NCBI RefSeq assembly: GCF_900114465.1
Contig: NZ_FOTD01000021.1
Coordinates: 1-39,687 of the forward strand
Length of the DNA stretch: 39,687 bases
Source of the DNA: Trichococcus palustris
GTDB taxonomy: Bacteria > Bacillota > Bacilli > Lactobacillales > Aerococcaceae
Direction of reading: 5' to 3'
Shown: piece by piece, positions 7,688 to 17,770 of the stretch
How positions within the stretch are numbered: the first letter of the stretch is position 1
How the letters are laid out: every line of letters begins with the position of its first letter
Program-made: the position numbers and the translations under genes
Notes under the pieces: model-generated
The model's database searches: none
Told to the model about the DNA's origin: nothing
What the model saw: only the letters and a program-made list of their open reading frames with translations

Positions 7688-8701
7688 TCATGCTTTGGTT
7701 CTTTCCTTTTGATAGGTGTCGATCAGTTCATCCCTGACCAGAATCCATTCGGGCCGGTGGTCGTCCGGATGGACACGGTTGGAAAGGAAAAGGAACCCTT
7801 GTTTTGCCGCCGGGTCCAAAATGAGGAAAGTGCCCGTATACCCGGTATGGAAAAGGGCCTGTCCAAAGCCAGCACCAAGCAGGTTCCAGCCCAGCGAACG
7901 GGCATTCCCTGGCACGTGCCCCCAATCCTGCAGCAGCATCCGGACAGTCTCCTTCTTCAGGATGCGGACGCCTTCCCACTCGCCCTCATGCAGCAGCATC
8001 TGGCTGAAGCGAAGCACGTCCTTCATCGGAGCGAACAGGCCAGCGCTCCCGCAATGGTCGCCCAGGATGCGCGCTTTGGGATCATGGACCTCTCCGCGGA
8101 TCACCCCGCGCTGCGGGTGGTTTTCGGTCGGTATGCAGTCCGCTGAGGCAGCCGGATGATAGGTGCTGGCATCCATTCCCAACGGCTTTTTGACGCGTTC
8201 TTCAAAATTTTCCGCCACCGATTTCCCGGTCAGCTTCTCGATGATGAATCCGGCGATGATGAGCCCCGCATCCGTGTACGTCACCTTCTTGCCGAATTGC
8301 GACTCGGGTTCCAAGGTGAGCAACGCTGCTGAGAGCTCCGCCGCGGACAAGGCATCCCGGTTTTTGATGTATCCTTTCAAGTCTGCCGTGTGCGTCAACA
8401 AATGCCGCAGCGTCACCTTCGGGGAAGAAAAAGCCGGCAGAATCGCTTGCACCGGTTGGTCGAAATCGATTTCCCCCTCTTCATAGAGCTGCAGCAGGAT
8501 GGTCGTCGTAACGACCACTTTGGTCAGCGAGGCCAAATCATAGAGCATGCCTTCCCGTAAAGGTTCTGTTTCCGGATAGGCTGCCGCGACGCCCTCCCGG
8601 TATTCCCAGACCGCTTCCCCTTCTATGAAGGCATAGCTCGCTCCGGGGAAAACCTTCTCCTCGAGCATCTTCGCGATTTTTTTGCGTGTTTCCGGGTACA
8701 T
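7688..8701 (-). CDS. Serine hydrolase, class C beta-lactamase / PBP-like family
   Basis: A 337-residue member of the beta-lactamase-related serine hydrolases (Pfam Beta-lactamase; EstB/PBP4* relatives). The nucleophile motif SxxK is S-L-T-K, the second motif is Y-T-D (instead of Y-x-N), and HTGYTG near the C-terminus matches the third box. No signal peptide is visible, so it is probably cytoplasmic and more likely an esterase or peptidase than a resistance enzyme. The ATG at 8701 is set by AAGGAG eight bases before it; a longer open frame to 8830 adds 43 unconserved residues and overlaps the promoter. The gene stands alone, divergent from the MFS gene at 8914. Confidence 0.85.
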   Translation of the reverse strand: MYPETRKKIAKMLEEKVFPGASYAFIEGEAVWEYREGVAAAYPETEPLREGMLYDLASLTKVVVTTTILLQLYEEGEIDFDQPVQAILPAFSSPKVTLRHLLTHTADLKGYIKNRDALSAAELSAALLTLEPESQFGKKVTYTDAGLIIAGFIIEKLTGKSVAENFEERVKKPLGMDASTYHPAASADCIPTENHPQRGVIRGEVHDPKARILGDHCGSAGLFAPMKDVLRFSQMLLHEGEWEGVRILKKETVRMLLQDWGHVPGNARSLGWNLLGAGFGQALFHTGYTGTFLILDPAAKQGFLFLSNRVHPDDHRPEWILVRDELIDTYQKERTKA

Positions 8702-8737
8702 GCCATCCACTCCTTGTGTTGATAGTCCTTTCCTCCA

Positions 8738-8767
8738 ACTATAGCAGAACGACGGAAAACAATTCAA
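8738..8767 (-). promoter_or_regulatory. Promoter of the serine hydrolase gene
   Basis: TTGAAT (8762-8767), an 18-bp spacer and TATAGT (8738-8743) on the minus strand, about 36 bp upstream of the chosen ATG. This also argues against the upstream ATG at 8830. Confidence 0.6.
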
Positions 8768-8846
8768 GCCCTCCGGAATCTGCCCATTCGTTTCGGATTG
8801 CAGTGTTTCATAAATGATGAAATGTAACATTATTCTATTTCCATTA

Positions 8847-8883
8847 ATAAAGCGTTCTCACTTTCAGTTAACCGTGCTAAACT
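8847..8883 (+). promoter_or_regulatory. Promoter of the MFS importer with an overlapping cre-like site
   Basis: An extended -10 TGCTAAACT (8875-8883) lies 17 bp after TTCTCA (8855-8860). The 14-mer ATAAAGCGTTCTCA (8847-8860) matches most of the CcpA cre consensus, including the AARCGYT core, and would cover the -35 box. Carbon catabolite control of a sugar-type MFS transporter would be reasonable; this is inference. Confidence 0.45.
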
Positions 8884-8913
8884 AAAGAGAAATAATTTTT
8901 GGGAGGTTTTTTA

Positions 8914-10098
8914 ATGGAATATTTCCGGGACAAATTGTATTGGAAATATGTTGCATTATTTATTTTTTATTTTTTGGCTATGGCGGCTCTGTCTTCCTTA
9001 ATTTCGGTTTACTTGACCGGCATAGGGAAAAGCGGATCGGAAATTTCACTTATCCTGATCGTCGCAAGCATCATCGCGATCGGGATCCAAGGCTTGGTAG
9101 GCATCACCAATGAACGTTGGAGCATCCGGACAAACATAACCATCTATCTCTTGGTAGGCGCAGCCATTGCTCTCCTTTTTTTCGTCACTACCGACACGTG
9201 GCTTCTCGGCTTCGTTTATGGCCTCAGCAATGCCATCATCCTGGGGGTCAATCCCTTATTTGAAGGCATGGCTACCGAAAGCCATTTCCGTTACGGCTTG
9301 ATTCGCTTGTGGGGTACGCTCGGCTATGCCGCCGGCCAACAAGTGACCGGGATCATCTATGATTATATCGCGCCGAATTCCATTTTCATCCTGTTCATCG
9401 TAGCCTCGCTGCTAGCGGTTGTCTGCATCTATATTTTACCGAAGCCCAAAGCGGCTACCAGTCCTACCGGCGTCATTGAAATAAGCGAGAATCCAGAAAA
9501 ACATACCGTCAAAAATATCTTTAAAAACAAATTATTCATCACCTATCTGGTTATCGCATTCCTCTTTTTTGGGCCAAATATGATAAACACCAGTTACTTG
9601 CCGTTGTTATTGAAAGCAACCGGGGCCCCTGTATCGATCGTCAGCGTCACTTTGACGGTTGCTCTATTTGCAGAAGTACTCGTCATGATTTTCTCAAATC
9701 GTTTCATGGACCGCTTCACCAACAAGCAGCTGTTGATGGCCGTGCTGTTGCTGACAGCCGTTAACTATCTCGTCTGTTATCTGTCGTCGGACTTCCTTGT
9801 CCTTTCCTTTATCGTGATAACTACGAAGTTCTTCGCTTCCGGCACCTTTCTCATGCTGCATATCAAGATTGTTTCAACAATCCTGAACCGAAAACTGATC
9901 ACTACCGGATTGACCGTGGTCGCCATGATTTCGCGGAACATAGGCACCATCTTTTTCCAGATGATAGCCGGTCCTGTGATCGACAACTTAGGTTTGCATA
10001 TGCTCTATTTGATACTGCTGATTTTCACGGTCATCGCCATGGCAATCGCCATCCCCTTCCAGATACCACCGCAGCCTAAAGAAAAACTGTTCTCCTAA
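8914..10098 (+). CDS. MFS transporter, 12-helix sugar/nucleoside H+ symporter type
   Basis: A 394-residue membrane protein with 12 predicted helices and no drug-antiporter motif A. The stretch R-Y-G-L-I-R-L-W-G-T-L-G-Y-A-A-G at about residues 128-143 is typical of MFS_1-like permeases (oligosaccharide, nucleoside or phenylpropionate symporters, PPP/NHS/OHS groups), where the Arg and Trp line the transport path. The ATG at 8914 follows GGGAGG by seven bases. A perfect 18-bp bidirectional terminator comes immediately after the stop. The substrate is unknown. Confidence 0.82.
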   Translation: MEYFRDKLYWKYVALFIFYFLAMAALSSLISVYLTGIGKSGSEISLILIVASIIAIGIQGLVGITNERWSIRTNITIYLLVGAAIALLFFVTTDTWLLGFVYGLSNAIILGVNPLFEGMATESHFRYGLIRLWGTLGYAAGQQVTGIIYDYIAPNSIFILFIVASLLAVVCIYILPKPKAATSPTGVIEISENPEKHTVKNIFKNKLFITYLVIAFLFFGPNMINTSYLPLLLKATGAPVSIVSVTLTVALFAEVLVMIFSNRFMDRFTNKQLLMAVLLLTAVNYLVCYLSSDFLVLSFIVITTKFFASGTFLMLHIKIVSTILNRKLITTGLTVVAMISRNIGTIFFQMIAGPVIDNLGLHMLYLILLIFTVIAMAIAIPFQIPPQPKEKLFS

Positions 10099-10105
10099 GA
10101 AAAGC

Positions 10106-10149
10106 AAAGAAAGAAGAAGCGGATTTTTTATTCCGCTTCTTCTTTCTTT
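10106..10149. terminator. Bidirectional terminator between the MFS gene and the small membrane protein gene
   Basis: A perfect 18-bp stem AAAGAAAGAAGAAGCGGA (10106-10123) with its complement (10132-10149) around an 8-nt T-rich loop. It serves the convergent genes on both sides. Confidence 0.85.
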
Positions 10150-10163
10150 ACGTCCTGGATCCA

Positions 10164-10490
10164 TTAAAAACCTTCGCTCAAAAATGCAACCACGATAACG
10201 CTCAGCAGCAGGCAGAGGATTACGATGAGCAGCACCAAAACGGAGCGTTCCTTCTTCCTGATCATGGCGACCAATCCGGTTACGAATCCCAGAAAAAGGG
10301 AGAGGATGCCGATGACCGTCAAGCTGGCGAAAACAATCCCAGCCCAATTGCCTTGGCCCGCACCACCTGGTTCCAAATTTCCGAATTGAGGCTGCAAGAT
10401 GCTGACAAGCGTCCAGGTTACGACAAACAGAACGAAAAACCCGATAGCCAACTTGCCCAGAAACGTCTTAGGTAAAACGGTGAGGTGCAT
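10164..10490 (-). CDS. Small three-helix membrane protein, unknown function
   Basis: A 108-residue hydrophobic protein that I do not recognise. Three membrane segments are evident (about 12-33, 48-75 and 80-105). A short basic loop MIRKKERS lies between the second and third, so the C-terminus is probably outside. The ATG follows a strong AGGAGG at eight bases, which supports real translation. It is monocistronic, convergent with the MFS gene, and 220 bp of unremarkable sequence separates it from the aldo/keto reductase gene. Confidence 0.75.
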   Translation of the reverse strand: MHLTVLPKTFLGKLAIGFFVLFVVTWTLVSILQPQFGNLEPGGAGQGNWAGIVFASLTVIGILSLFLGFVTGLVAMIRKKERSVLVLLIVILCLLLSVIVVAFLSEGF

Positions 10491-10710
10491 ATCCTTTTCC
10501 TCCTCGATCCTGTTTCCTGGCGATTTGCTTCATTTATACGTTTATTTTACCATGAACGCGCCGGGGCATACATTATGGCGCTCAATCATAGCAGATACGC
10601 AAAAGGGTCCTTCAGGGCCAAAATAAAAGCCACCAAAGATTCCTCGTATTCGAAACGAAGTCCCTTTGATAGCTGATGCACCCCTAAAAATGGTTCAGGT
10701 TTGATTCGGC

Positions 10711-11757
<1,047 letters not shown>

Positions 11758-11783
11758 TTATTCGGATATATCGTGACAAAAGC

Positions 11784-11810
11784 AAAAAGCTGTCTCATTA
11801 CAAGACAGCT
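11784..11810 (-). terminator. Terminator of the 6-phospho-beta-glucosidase gene
   Basis: A perfect 8-bp stem AGCTGTCT/AGACAGCT (11788-11810) followed on the minus strand by TTTTTGC. It lies about 55 bp past the stop. Confidence 0.75.
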
Positions 11811-11864
11811 CTTCCTTTCCGATTCATTGTAAACATTGCAAGCTGAATGCGCAACTGCTCAGCT

Positions 11865-13337
<1,473 letters not shown>

Positions 13338-13349
13338 TTAACTAACTCA

Positions 13350-13380
13350 ACTCTACCACTTCACCTTGACTTTAAGTCAA
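13350..13380 (-). promoter_or_regulatory. MerR-type promoter of the GH1 gene
   Basis: TTGACT (13375-13380), a 19-bp spacer and TAGAGT (13350-13355) on the minus strand. The perfect inverted repeat TTGACTT-T-AAGTCAA (13366-13380) overlaps the -35 box, and the 20-bp operator copy 13358-13377 fills the spacer. Confidence 0.65.
13358..13377. promoter_or_regulatory. 20-bp operator candidate, copy 1
   Basis: ACTTCACCTTGACTTTAAGT, identical at 18 of 20 positions to the site at 13421-13440. Both ends are ACTT...AAGT, a weak dyad suited to a MerR dimer. Confidence 0.65.
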
Positions 13381-13420
13381 CAGGAAATAGGAAATTTTAT
13401 CCATTTGAAAGTTTTACTTG

Positions 13421-13440
13421 ACTTAACCTTCACTTTAAGT
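13421..13440. promoter_or_regulatory. 20-bp operator candidate, copy 2
   Basis: ACTTAACCTTCACTTTAAGT in the same orientation as copy 1 and exactly 63 bp from it, about six helical turns. It overlaps the -35 region of the merR promoter. Confidence 0.65.
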
Positions 13441-13459
13441 TGTAAGCTTTGCCTATAAA
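13429..13459 (+). promoter_or_regulatory. Promoter of the merR / DXS-like operon
   Basis: TTCACT (13429-13434), a 19-bp spacer and TATAAA (13454-13459), again the long spacer typical of MerR targets. An alternative -35, TTGACT, lies at 13418-13423. It suggests autoregulation by the first gene of the operon. Confidence 0.55.
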
Positions 13460-13489
13460 ACAAATTAGGCCAATCAGGAGGTGAAAAAC

Positions 13490-13843
13490 ATGAATATTTC
13501 AGAAGCAGCAGAAAAATCAGGGCTGACAGCGGTAACCCTGCGTTATTACGAACGGATCGGCTTGATCCCACCCGTAACAAGGGGCAACGGCGGCGTCCGG
13601 TTGTATGAAGAATCCGATCTTGGGTGGATCGATTTCATCAAGTGCATGCGCAATGCCGGCTTGTCGATCGAATCTTTGATCGAATACACGGCTTTGTTCG
13701 ATAAAGGAAAAGATACCGTCATTGCAAGGAAGGACATCCTGATCGAAGAACAGAAAAAACTGCAGGAACGTTACGACGAACTAGGAAAAACACTGGAAAA
13801 ACTGAACAAGAAAATAGAACATTATGAACAAGAACATTCTTGA
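13490..13843 (+). CDS. MerR-family transcriptional regulator, AdhR-like
   Basis: A 117-residue regulator. Residues 1-68 are the MerR winged helix (MNISEAAEKSGLTAVTLRYYER-type start, then IGLIPP and GVRLYEESDLGWIDFIKCMRNAGLSI). Residues about 80-115 form the dimer coiled coil (EEQKKLQERYDELGKTLEKLNKKIEHYEQ). It has no metal-binding Cys cluster, so it resembles the AdhR/NmlR aldehyde-responsive branch. The ATG follows AGGAGGTG by six bases. It is the first gene of an operon with the DXS-like transketolase (36-bp gap) and a close paralogue of the gene at 15775. It probably binds the duplicated 20-bp sites upstream; that is inference. Confidence 0.9.
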   Translation: MNISEAAEKSGLTAVTLRYYERIGLIPPVTRGNGGVRLYEESDLGWIDFIKCMRNAGLSIESLIEYTALFDKGKDTVIARKDILIEEQKKLQERYDELGKTLEKLNKKIEHYEQEHS

Positions 13844-13879
13844 GAATTGCTTATACAGCCGAAAAGGAGTGCTTAACAT

Positions 13880-15646
13880 TTGCATACACTACAAACAACA
13901 ATTATCGATAACGTGAACAGCCCCGCAGACGTGAAGACACTGAACCTCGTTGAAATGGAACAATTGGCTGGAGAGATCCGCTCGTTGGTATTGAACAAGG
14001 TCAGCCAGGTCAGCGGCCACGTCGGACCCAACTTGGGTGTTGCCGAATTGACGATCGCTTTCCACCATGTTTTCGATTCGCCAAAGGATAAGATCGTCTG
14101 GGACGTTTCCCACCAGTCCTACCCTCACAAAATTCTGACAGGCCGCAAACATGGCTTCGTCGACAAAGAAAATTTCCATTCCGTCACAGGCTACACTTCT
14201 CAATACGAAAGCGAACACGACTTCTTCACGGTGGGACATACTTCCACATCCATCAGTCTCGCTGTCGGGATGGCGAAAGCTAGGGATCTGAAGAAGGAAA
14301 CAGGAAATGTCGTTGCTTTGATCGGTGACGGTTCCCTGAGCGGCGGGCTGGCCTTCGAAGGTCTGAACAATGCTGCTGAACTGAATTCCAACCTGATTAT
14401 CATCCTCAACGACAATGAAATGTCGATCGATGAGAATTTCGGCGGTCTATACCGTTCGTTGGCAGAGCTGCGTGCGACCAATGGTGAAGCGTCGAATAAT
14501 CCGTTCAAAGCATTGGGCTTTGATTACCGTTACCTCGAGGAAGGAAACGATTTGACGAAAATGATCGAAACCTTCCGCGAGGTCAAGGACATTGCCCATC
14601 CGATCGTGCTTCATGTCCACACCGAAAAAGGTCACGGCTACGAAAAAGCCACTCAGGAAAAAACGAACTACCATTGGCGTTCACCATTCAACTTGGAAAC
14701 AGGCGAAAGCTTGCGCCCGGCTGCTGGTGAATCGTACAATTCCATCATCATGGATCATCTGATCAAAAAGGTCAACGAGGACGAAATGAAACTGGCTGCC
14801 ATCAATGCCGCCATCCCGGGGCTGTTCGGCCTGAACGCTTTCCAGGCTGCTCATCCGGAGCATTACTTTGATGTAGGCATCGCGGAAGGTCACTCGATTA
14901 CGTTTGCCGCTGGCTTGGCTTCACAAGGAGTCAAACCGGTCGTCTTCCACTCGAGCACCTTCCTTCAGAGAGCCTATGACCAATTGTCACACGATCTGGC
15001 CATCAACGAGTTGCCGGCCGTACTGATCATCGGCGGCGGGAATATCTCTGGCGGAGCGGTGACGCATCTGGGTCTGTTCGACATTCCATTAATCAAGAGC
15101 ATCCCTAATTTCAACTATCTTGCGCCGACAAGCAAGGAAGAACTGCTTGCGATGCTAGATTGGGCGCTGCAACAGGAAAACGGACCGATCGCCATCCGAT
15201 TGCCGAACGGACCGGTTATATCCAGAAAAAATAAGTTTGCCGACTTCCAATCGCCAACCTATGAGATTCTCCGCAAAGGCAACAGAGTGGCAGTCCTGGC
15301 GCTTGGTTCTTTCCTTTCCCTCGGCGAGCAAGTCGCTGAGCAAATGAAGGCTATAGCCGGGGAGGACATCACCTTGATCAACCCGCGTTCCATCACCGCT
15401 CTTGATGTCAAGACGCTGAAGGAGCTGGAAACAAATCATGACCTGATCGTTACTCTTGAAGACGGTTCTTTGGCTGGCGGCTTCGGCGAGCAAATCGCTT
15501 CATTCTATGGAGCCTCAGCTGTCAAAGTTTTGAACTTCGGCGCGAAAAAAGAATTTACGGACAATGTTCCGCTTGAAACGCTTTATGAGCAGTTCCATCT
15601 GACTCCTGAATTGATTGTAAGGGACATCTTGGACACATTGGCATAG
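13880..15646 (+). CDS. DXS-like transketolase with altered substrate site
   Basis: A 588-residue thiamine-diphosphate enzyme, closest in layout to 1-deoxy-D-xylulose-5-phosphate synthase. Conserved parts are SGHVGPNLG (46-53), DVSHQSYPHKILTGR (75-89), the cofactor motif GDGSLSGG (149-156), LNDNEMSIDEN (176-186), the catalytic Glu336 in GIAEGHS, and FLQRAYDQ (361-368). DXS carries substrate-phosphate arginines in DRAG and YPRG motifs; here the same places read IGGGNISGG and RLPNG, so both arginines are absent. It starts at TTG, nine bases after AAAGGAG. No other MEP-pathway gene is near, and most Lactobacillales use mevalonate. Cotranscription with a MerR regulator next to a phospho-glucosidase points to a catabolic or aldehyde-linked transketolase of unknown product. 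Confidence 0.85.
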   Translation: MHTLQTTIIDNVNSPADVKTLNLVEMEQLAGEIRSLVLNKVSQVSGHVGPNLGVAELTIAFHHVFDSPKDKIVWDVSHQSYPHKILTGRKHGFVDKENFHSVTGYTSQYESEHDFFTVGHTSTSISLAVGMAKARDLKKETGNVVALIGDGSLSGGLAFEGLNNAAELNSNLIIILNDNEMSIDENFGGLYRSLAELRATNGEASNNPFKALGFDYRYLEEGNDLTKMIETFREVKDIAHPIVLHVHTEKGHGYEKATQEKTNYHWRSPFNLETGESLRPAAGESYNSIIMDHLIKKVNEDEMKLAAINAAIPGLFGLNAFQAAHPEHYFDVGIAEGHSITFAAGLASQGVKPVVFHSSTFLQRAYDQLSHDLAINELPAVLIIGGGNISGGAVTHLGLFDIPLIKSIPNFNYLAPTSKEELLAMLDWALQQENGPIAIRLPNGPVISRKNKFADFQSPTYEILRKGNRVAVLALGSFLSLGEQVAEQMKAIAGEDITLINPRSITALDVKTLKELETNHDLIVTLEDGSLAGGFGEQIASFYGASAVKVLNFGAKKEFTDNVPLETLYEQFHLTPELIVRDILDTLA

Positions 15647-15668
15647 ACTGATTCCTCCCGGACATAAT

Positions 15669-15714
15669 AAAACCATCCAAGCGGACGTTGGACAACGTCT
15701 GCTTGGATGGTTTT
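15669..15714. terminator. Bidirectional terminator between the DXS-like gene and the second merR
   Basis: A 21-bp stem, AAAACCATCCAAGC... (15669-15689) with its complement (15694-15714), one mismatch and a 4-nt loop. A- and T-runs at both ends serve the convergent genes. Confidence 0.9.
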
Positions 15715-15774
15715 CACTTTATTGGAAATGATTCCGTTCGGTTACCGGCTCTTCATCTGGAGCAACGAACGGCA

Positions 15775-16152
15775 TTAATGGCTCAGACTCTGCTCGGAAT
15801 CCCGCAAGTCGCCCTCATAGCTTTTGATCTTACCGTTCAGGCGTTCGATCGTTTCGCCGATTTCCTTGTACTTCAAAAGCAATAGGTCCCGCTCTCTGAT
15901 TAGGATATTTTTGCGTTCTTCTGCTGTATCTGTCCCGTCTCTGAATAAAGACGTATATTCGATGAGCGACTCGACGGACAGTCCCGCACTGCGCATACAT
16001 TTTACGAACTCGATCCAGCCTAGGTCATCCTGTTGATAATCCCGGACACCGCCATTTTTACGGGTGACAGGTGGAATAAGCCCTTCTCTTTCATAGTAGC
16101 GTAACGTGGCTGGAGTAACTCCGTTTATTCTTGCAGCTTCAGATATATTCAT
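15775..16152 (-). CDS. MerR-family transcriptional regulator, paralogue of the 13490 gene
   Basis: A 125-residue regulator with the same architecture as the one at 13490. The winged helix begins MNISEAARINGVTPATLRYY and contains EGLIPP and DLGWIEFVKCMRSAGLSVESLIEYTSLF, nearly identical to its partner. The C-terminal coiled coil is more diverged and ends in an acidic tail. The ATG at 16152 aligns with the partner's start; a TTG one codon earlier is also possible. The gene is convergent with the DXS-like gene. Two related regulators bracketing one enzyme gene suggests duplication followed by division of labour, for example different inducers acting on shared or related sites. Confidence 0.9.
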   Translation of the reverse strand: MNISEAARINGVTPATLRYYEREGLIPPVTRKNGGVRDYQQDDLGWIEFVKCMRSAGLSVESLIEYTSLFRDGTDTAEERKNILIRERDLLLLKYKEIGETIERLNGKIKSYEGDLRDSEQSLSH

Positions 16153-16228
16153 CAAGGTATCATCCTTTCTCGTATATAGTATACTCCACTTAGCAATCCA
16201 TATTAAATCTAATGAACTTTGTTTTACT

Positions 16229-16242
16229 TAAGAAGCTTCTTA
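16229..16242. repeat. Perfect 14-bp palindrome TAAGAAGCTTCTTA
   Basis: It lies upstream of the second merR promoter region (-10 TATACT near 16185) and before the terminator of the amino-acid ABC operon. It could be an operator for the second MerR or another regulator. Only the symmetry supports it. Confidence 0.35.
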
Positions 16243-16258
16243 TGGAAGCGCAAATGTC

Positions 16259-16304
16259 AAAAAAGCCTGAAAGAAAAACCCTTCACGGGAAATTCTTCCA
16301 GACT
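16259..16304 (-). terminator. Terminator of the glutamine-type ABC operon
   Basis: On the minus strand AGTCTGGAAGAA-TTT-CCC pairs with GGG-TTT-TTCTTTCAGGCT around GTGAA, with an internal TTT/TTT loop, followed by TTTTTT. Confidence 0.75.
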
Positions 16305-16430
16305 TCCTTACAAAATTTAGAGTGTAGAACTTGCTATTTTCCGAACTCCTAAAACAGATCCATGTTATTGCACAAAAGTCTCTGCCGCTGATATTTCAAG
16401 ATTATCGCTTGATAAGTCATTCATTCAGCT

Positions 16431-17084
16431 TTACTTCGCCAATCTCACTTCCAGACGTTTGGATAGGAGTGATAATGCGTAACAGATGACAAAGTAGAAC
16501 AGTGCCAGCGCCACGAACATCGGGATGACATAGCTTGTATCTTGGCCATAGATGATTTTGGCATTGTGCGTCAATTCCGGCAAGGAAATGATGGTCGCCA
16601 ATGAGGTATCTTTGATCAAGGCGATCAGCTGGCTCACGATGGAAGGCAACATGGTGCGCAGCCCCTGCGGTAAGACGATATACCAGAGCGTCTGCATTTT
16701 CGTCAATCCGGTCGAAAGCCCCGCTTCGGTTTGCCCTTTCGGGATGCTGATCAGACCACCGCGGATGATTTCAGAAATCATCGCCGATTCAAAGATCGAC
16801 ATTGCCGCCACCGTCGACCAGAAGATATCGAAGCGGATGCCTAATTGCGGCAACGCAAAATAGGTGAAGAAGATGATCAGCAACAGCGGCAGATTCCGGA
16901 TGACATCGATGATGAATCCGATGATCTTGGACACTGCCGGAATTTTCAGATAGCGCAGGACACCCAATAGTGTCCCCATCAGCAAGCTGATGATGATCGA
17001 TAGGACTGCCACCTCCAGCGTAATAAGGAGGCCGTCAAACAAAAAGCGGATATTCATCCATGAAAAAGCATTTGTAAAATCCAT
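16431..17084 (-). CDS. glnP: Amino-acid ABC transporter permease
   Basis: A 217-residue permease of the HisM/GlnP family with about five helices. The cytoplasmic EAA loop that docks on the ATPase reads EAGLSTGLTKMQTLWYIVLPQGLR. It is the last of four genes in the order glnQ-H-M-P. The ATG at 17084 is eight bases after AAAGGAG; a GTG three codons earlier is too close to that site. It pairs with the 17100 permease to form the heterodimeric membrane channel for a polar amino acid, probably glutamine or glutamate. The symbol follows operon order rather than proven substrate. Confidence 0.88.
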   Translation of the reverse strand: MDFTNAFSWMNIRFLFDGLLITLEVAVLSIIISLLMGTLLGVLRYLKIPAVSKIIGFIIDVIRNLPLLLIIFFTYFALPQLGIRFDIFWSTVAAMSIFESAMISEIIRGGLISIPKGQTEAGLSTGLTKMQTLWYIVLPQGLRTMLPSIVSQLIALIKDTSLATIISLPELTHNAKIIYGQDTSYVIPMFVALALFYFVICYALSLLSKRLEVRLAK

Positions 17085-17099
17085 TCGGTGCACTCCTTT

Positions 17100-17747
17100 C
17101 TATGCTTTCGAAGCAAAACGTTTTTCGACATGACTCATCAAGTAGGTCAACGGAACCGTAAGAAGCAAGTAGAACAAAGCCACTAAGATATAGGTATCAA
17201 ACGTGTTGAACGTTTCACTGGCGATCAGGTCCCCGTAATACATCAAATCCAAACCTGCCACCATCGCCAAAACGGATGAATTTTTCACAAGATTGATGAA
17301 TTGGTTGCCCAACGGGGGGATGACGATTTTAAGAGCTTGCGGCAACACGATGTACCGCATCACGCCTGCAAAGCCGAGCCCTTGCGAATACCCCGCTTCA
17401 AATTGTCCGCGCGGCACACTCATTATCCCGCTGCGGATGACGTCGGCAATGAAGGATGACGTGTAGATCGTCAATCCGATGATGCCGGCCGTCAACCCAT
17501 CTATTTGAAAGAGATAGAGGGGGATGACAACATAAAAGAACATAACGATAACCAAAAGCGGAATGTTCCGGAAGAATTCGACATAAGCTGTTGCGATTAT
17601 TTTTAAGAATCGGTTATTGGAAACCTGCAAGATTCCCAATAACGTTCCGATGATTAAACTGAAGACCAACGCGATGACACTTGAGTACAAGGTATTGCGG
17701 AAGCCCAAGATTAAATCTGGTGAATAAGTTTGTAATAGTTCCACCAT
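17100..17747 (-). CDS. glnM: Amino-acid ABC transporter permease
   Basis: A 215-residue HisM/GlnP-family permease, paralogous to its downstream neighbour. The first helix follows a GFRNTLYSS start typical of the family, and the ATPase-contact EAA loop is EAGYSQGLGFAGVMRYIVLPQALK. Only 15 bp separate it from the downstream permease gene and 23 bp from the binding-protein gene upstream, so all are in one operon. It works as the second half of the transmembrane channel. Confidence 0.88.
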   Translation of the reverse strand: MVELLQTYSPDLILGFRNTLYSSVIALVFSLIIGTLLGILQVSNNRFLKIIATAYVEFFRNIPLLVIVMFFYVVIPLYLFQIDGLTAGIIGLTIYTSSFIADVIRSGIMSVPRGQFEAGYSQGLGFAGVMRYIVLPQALKIVIPPLGNQFINLVKNSSVLAMVAGLDLMYYGDLIASETFNTFDTYILVALFYLLLTVPLTYLMSHVEKRFASKA

Positions 17748-17770
17748 GCTTTTTTACACCTCGTTTCGTA

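Noticed and set aside
7688-8830. Longer 380-aa start for the serine hydrolase
   Set aside because: The extra 43 residues are unconserved, lack a ribosome site and overlap a good promoter.
13880-15646. Annotation as a genuine dxs of the MEP pathway
   Set aside because: The phosphate-binding arginine motifs are missing and the context is sugar and MerR genes; kept as DXS-like only.
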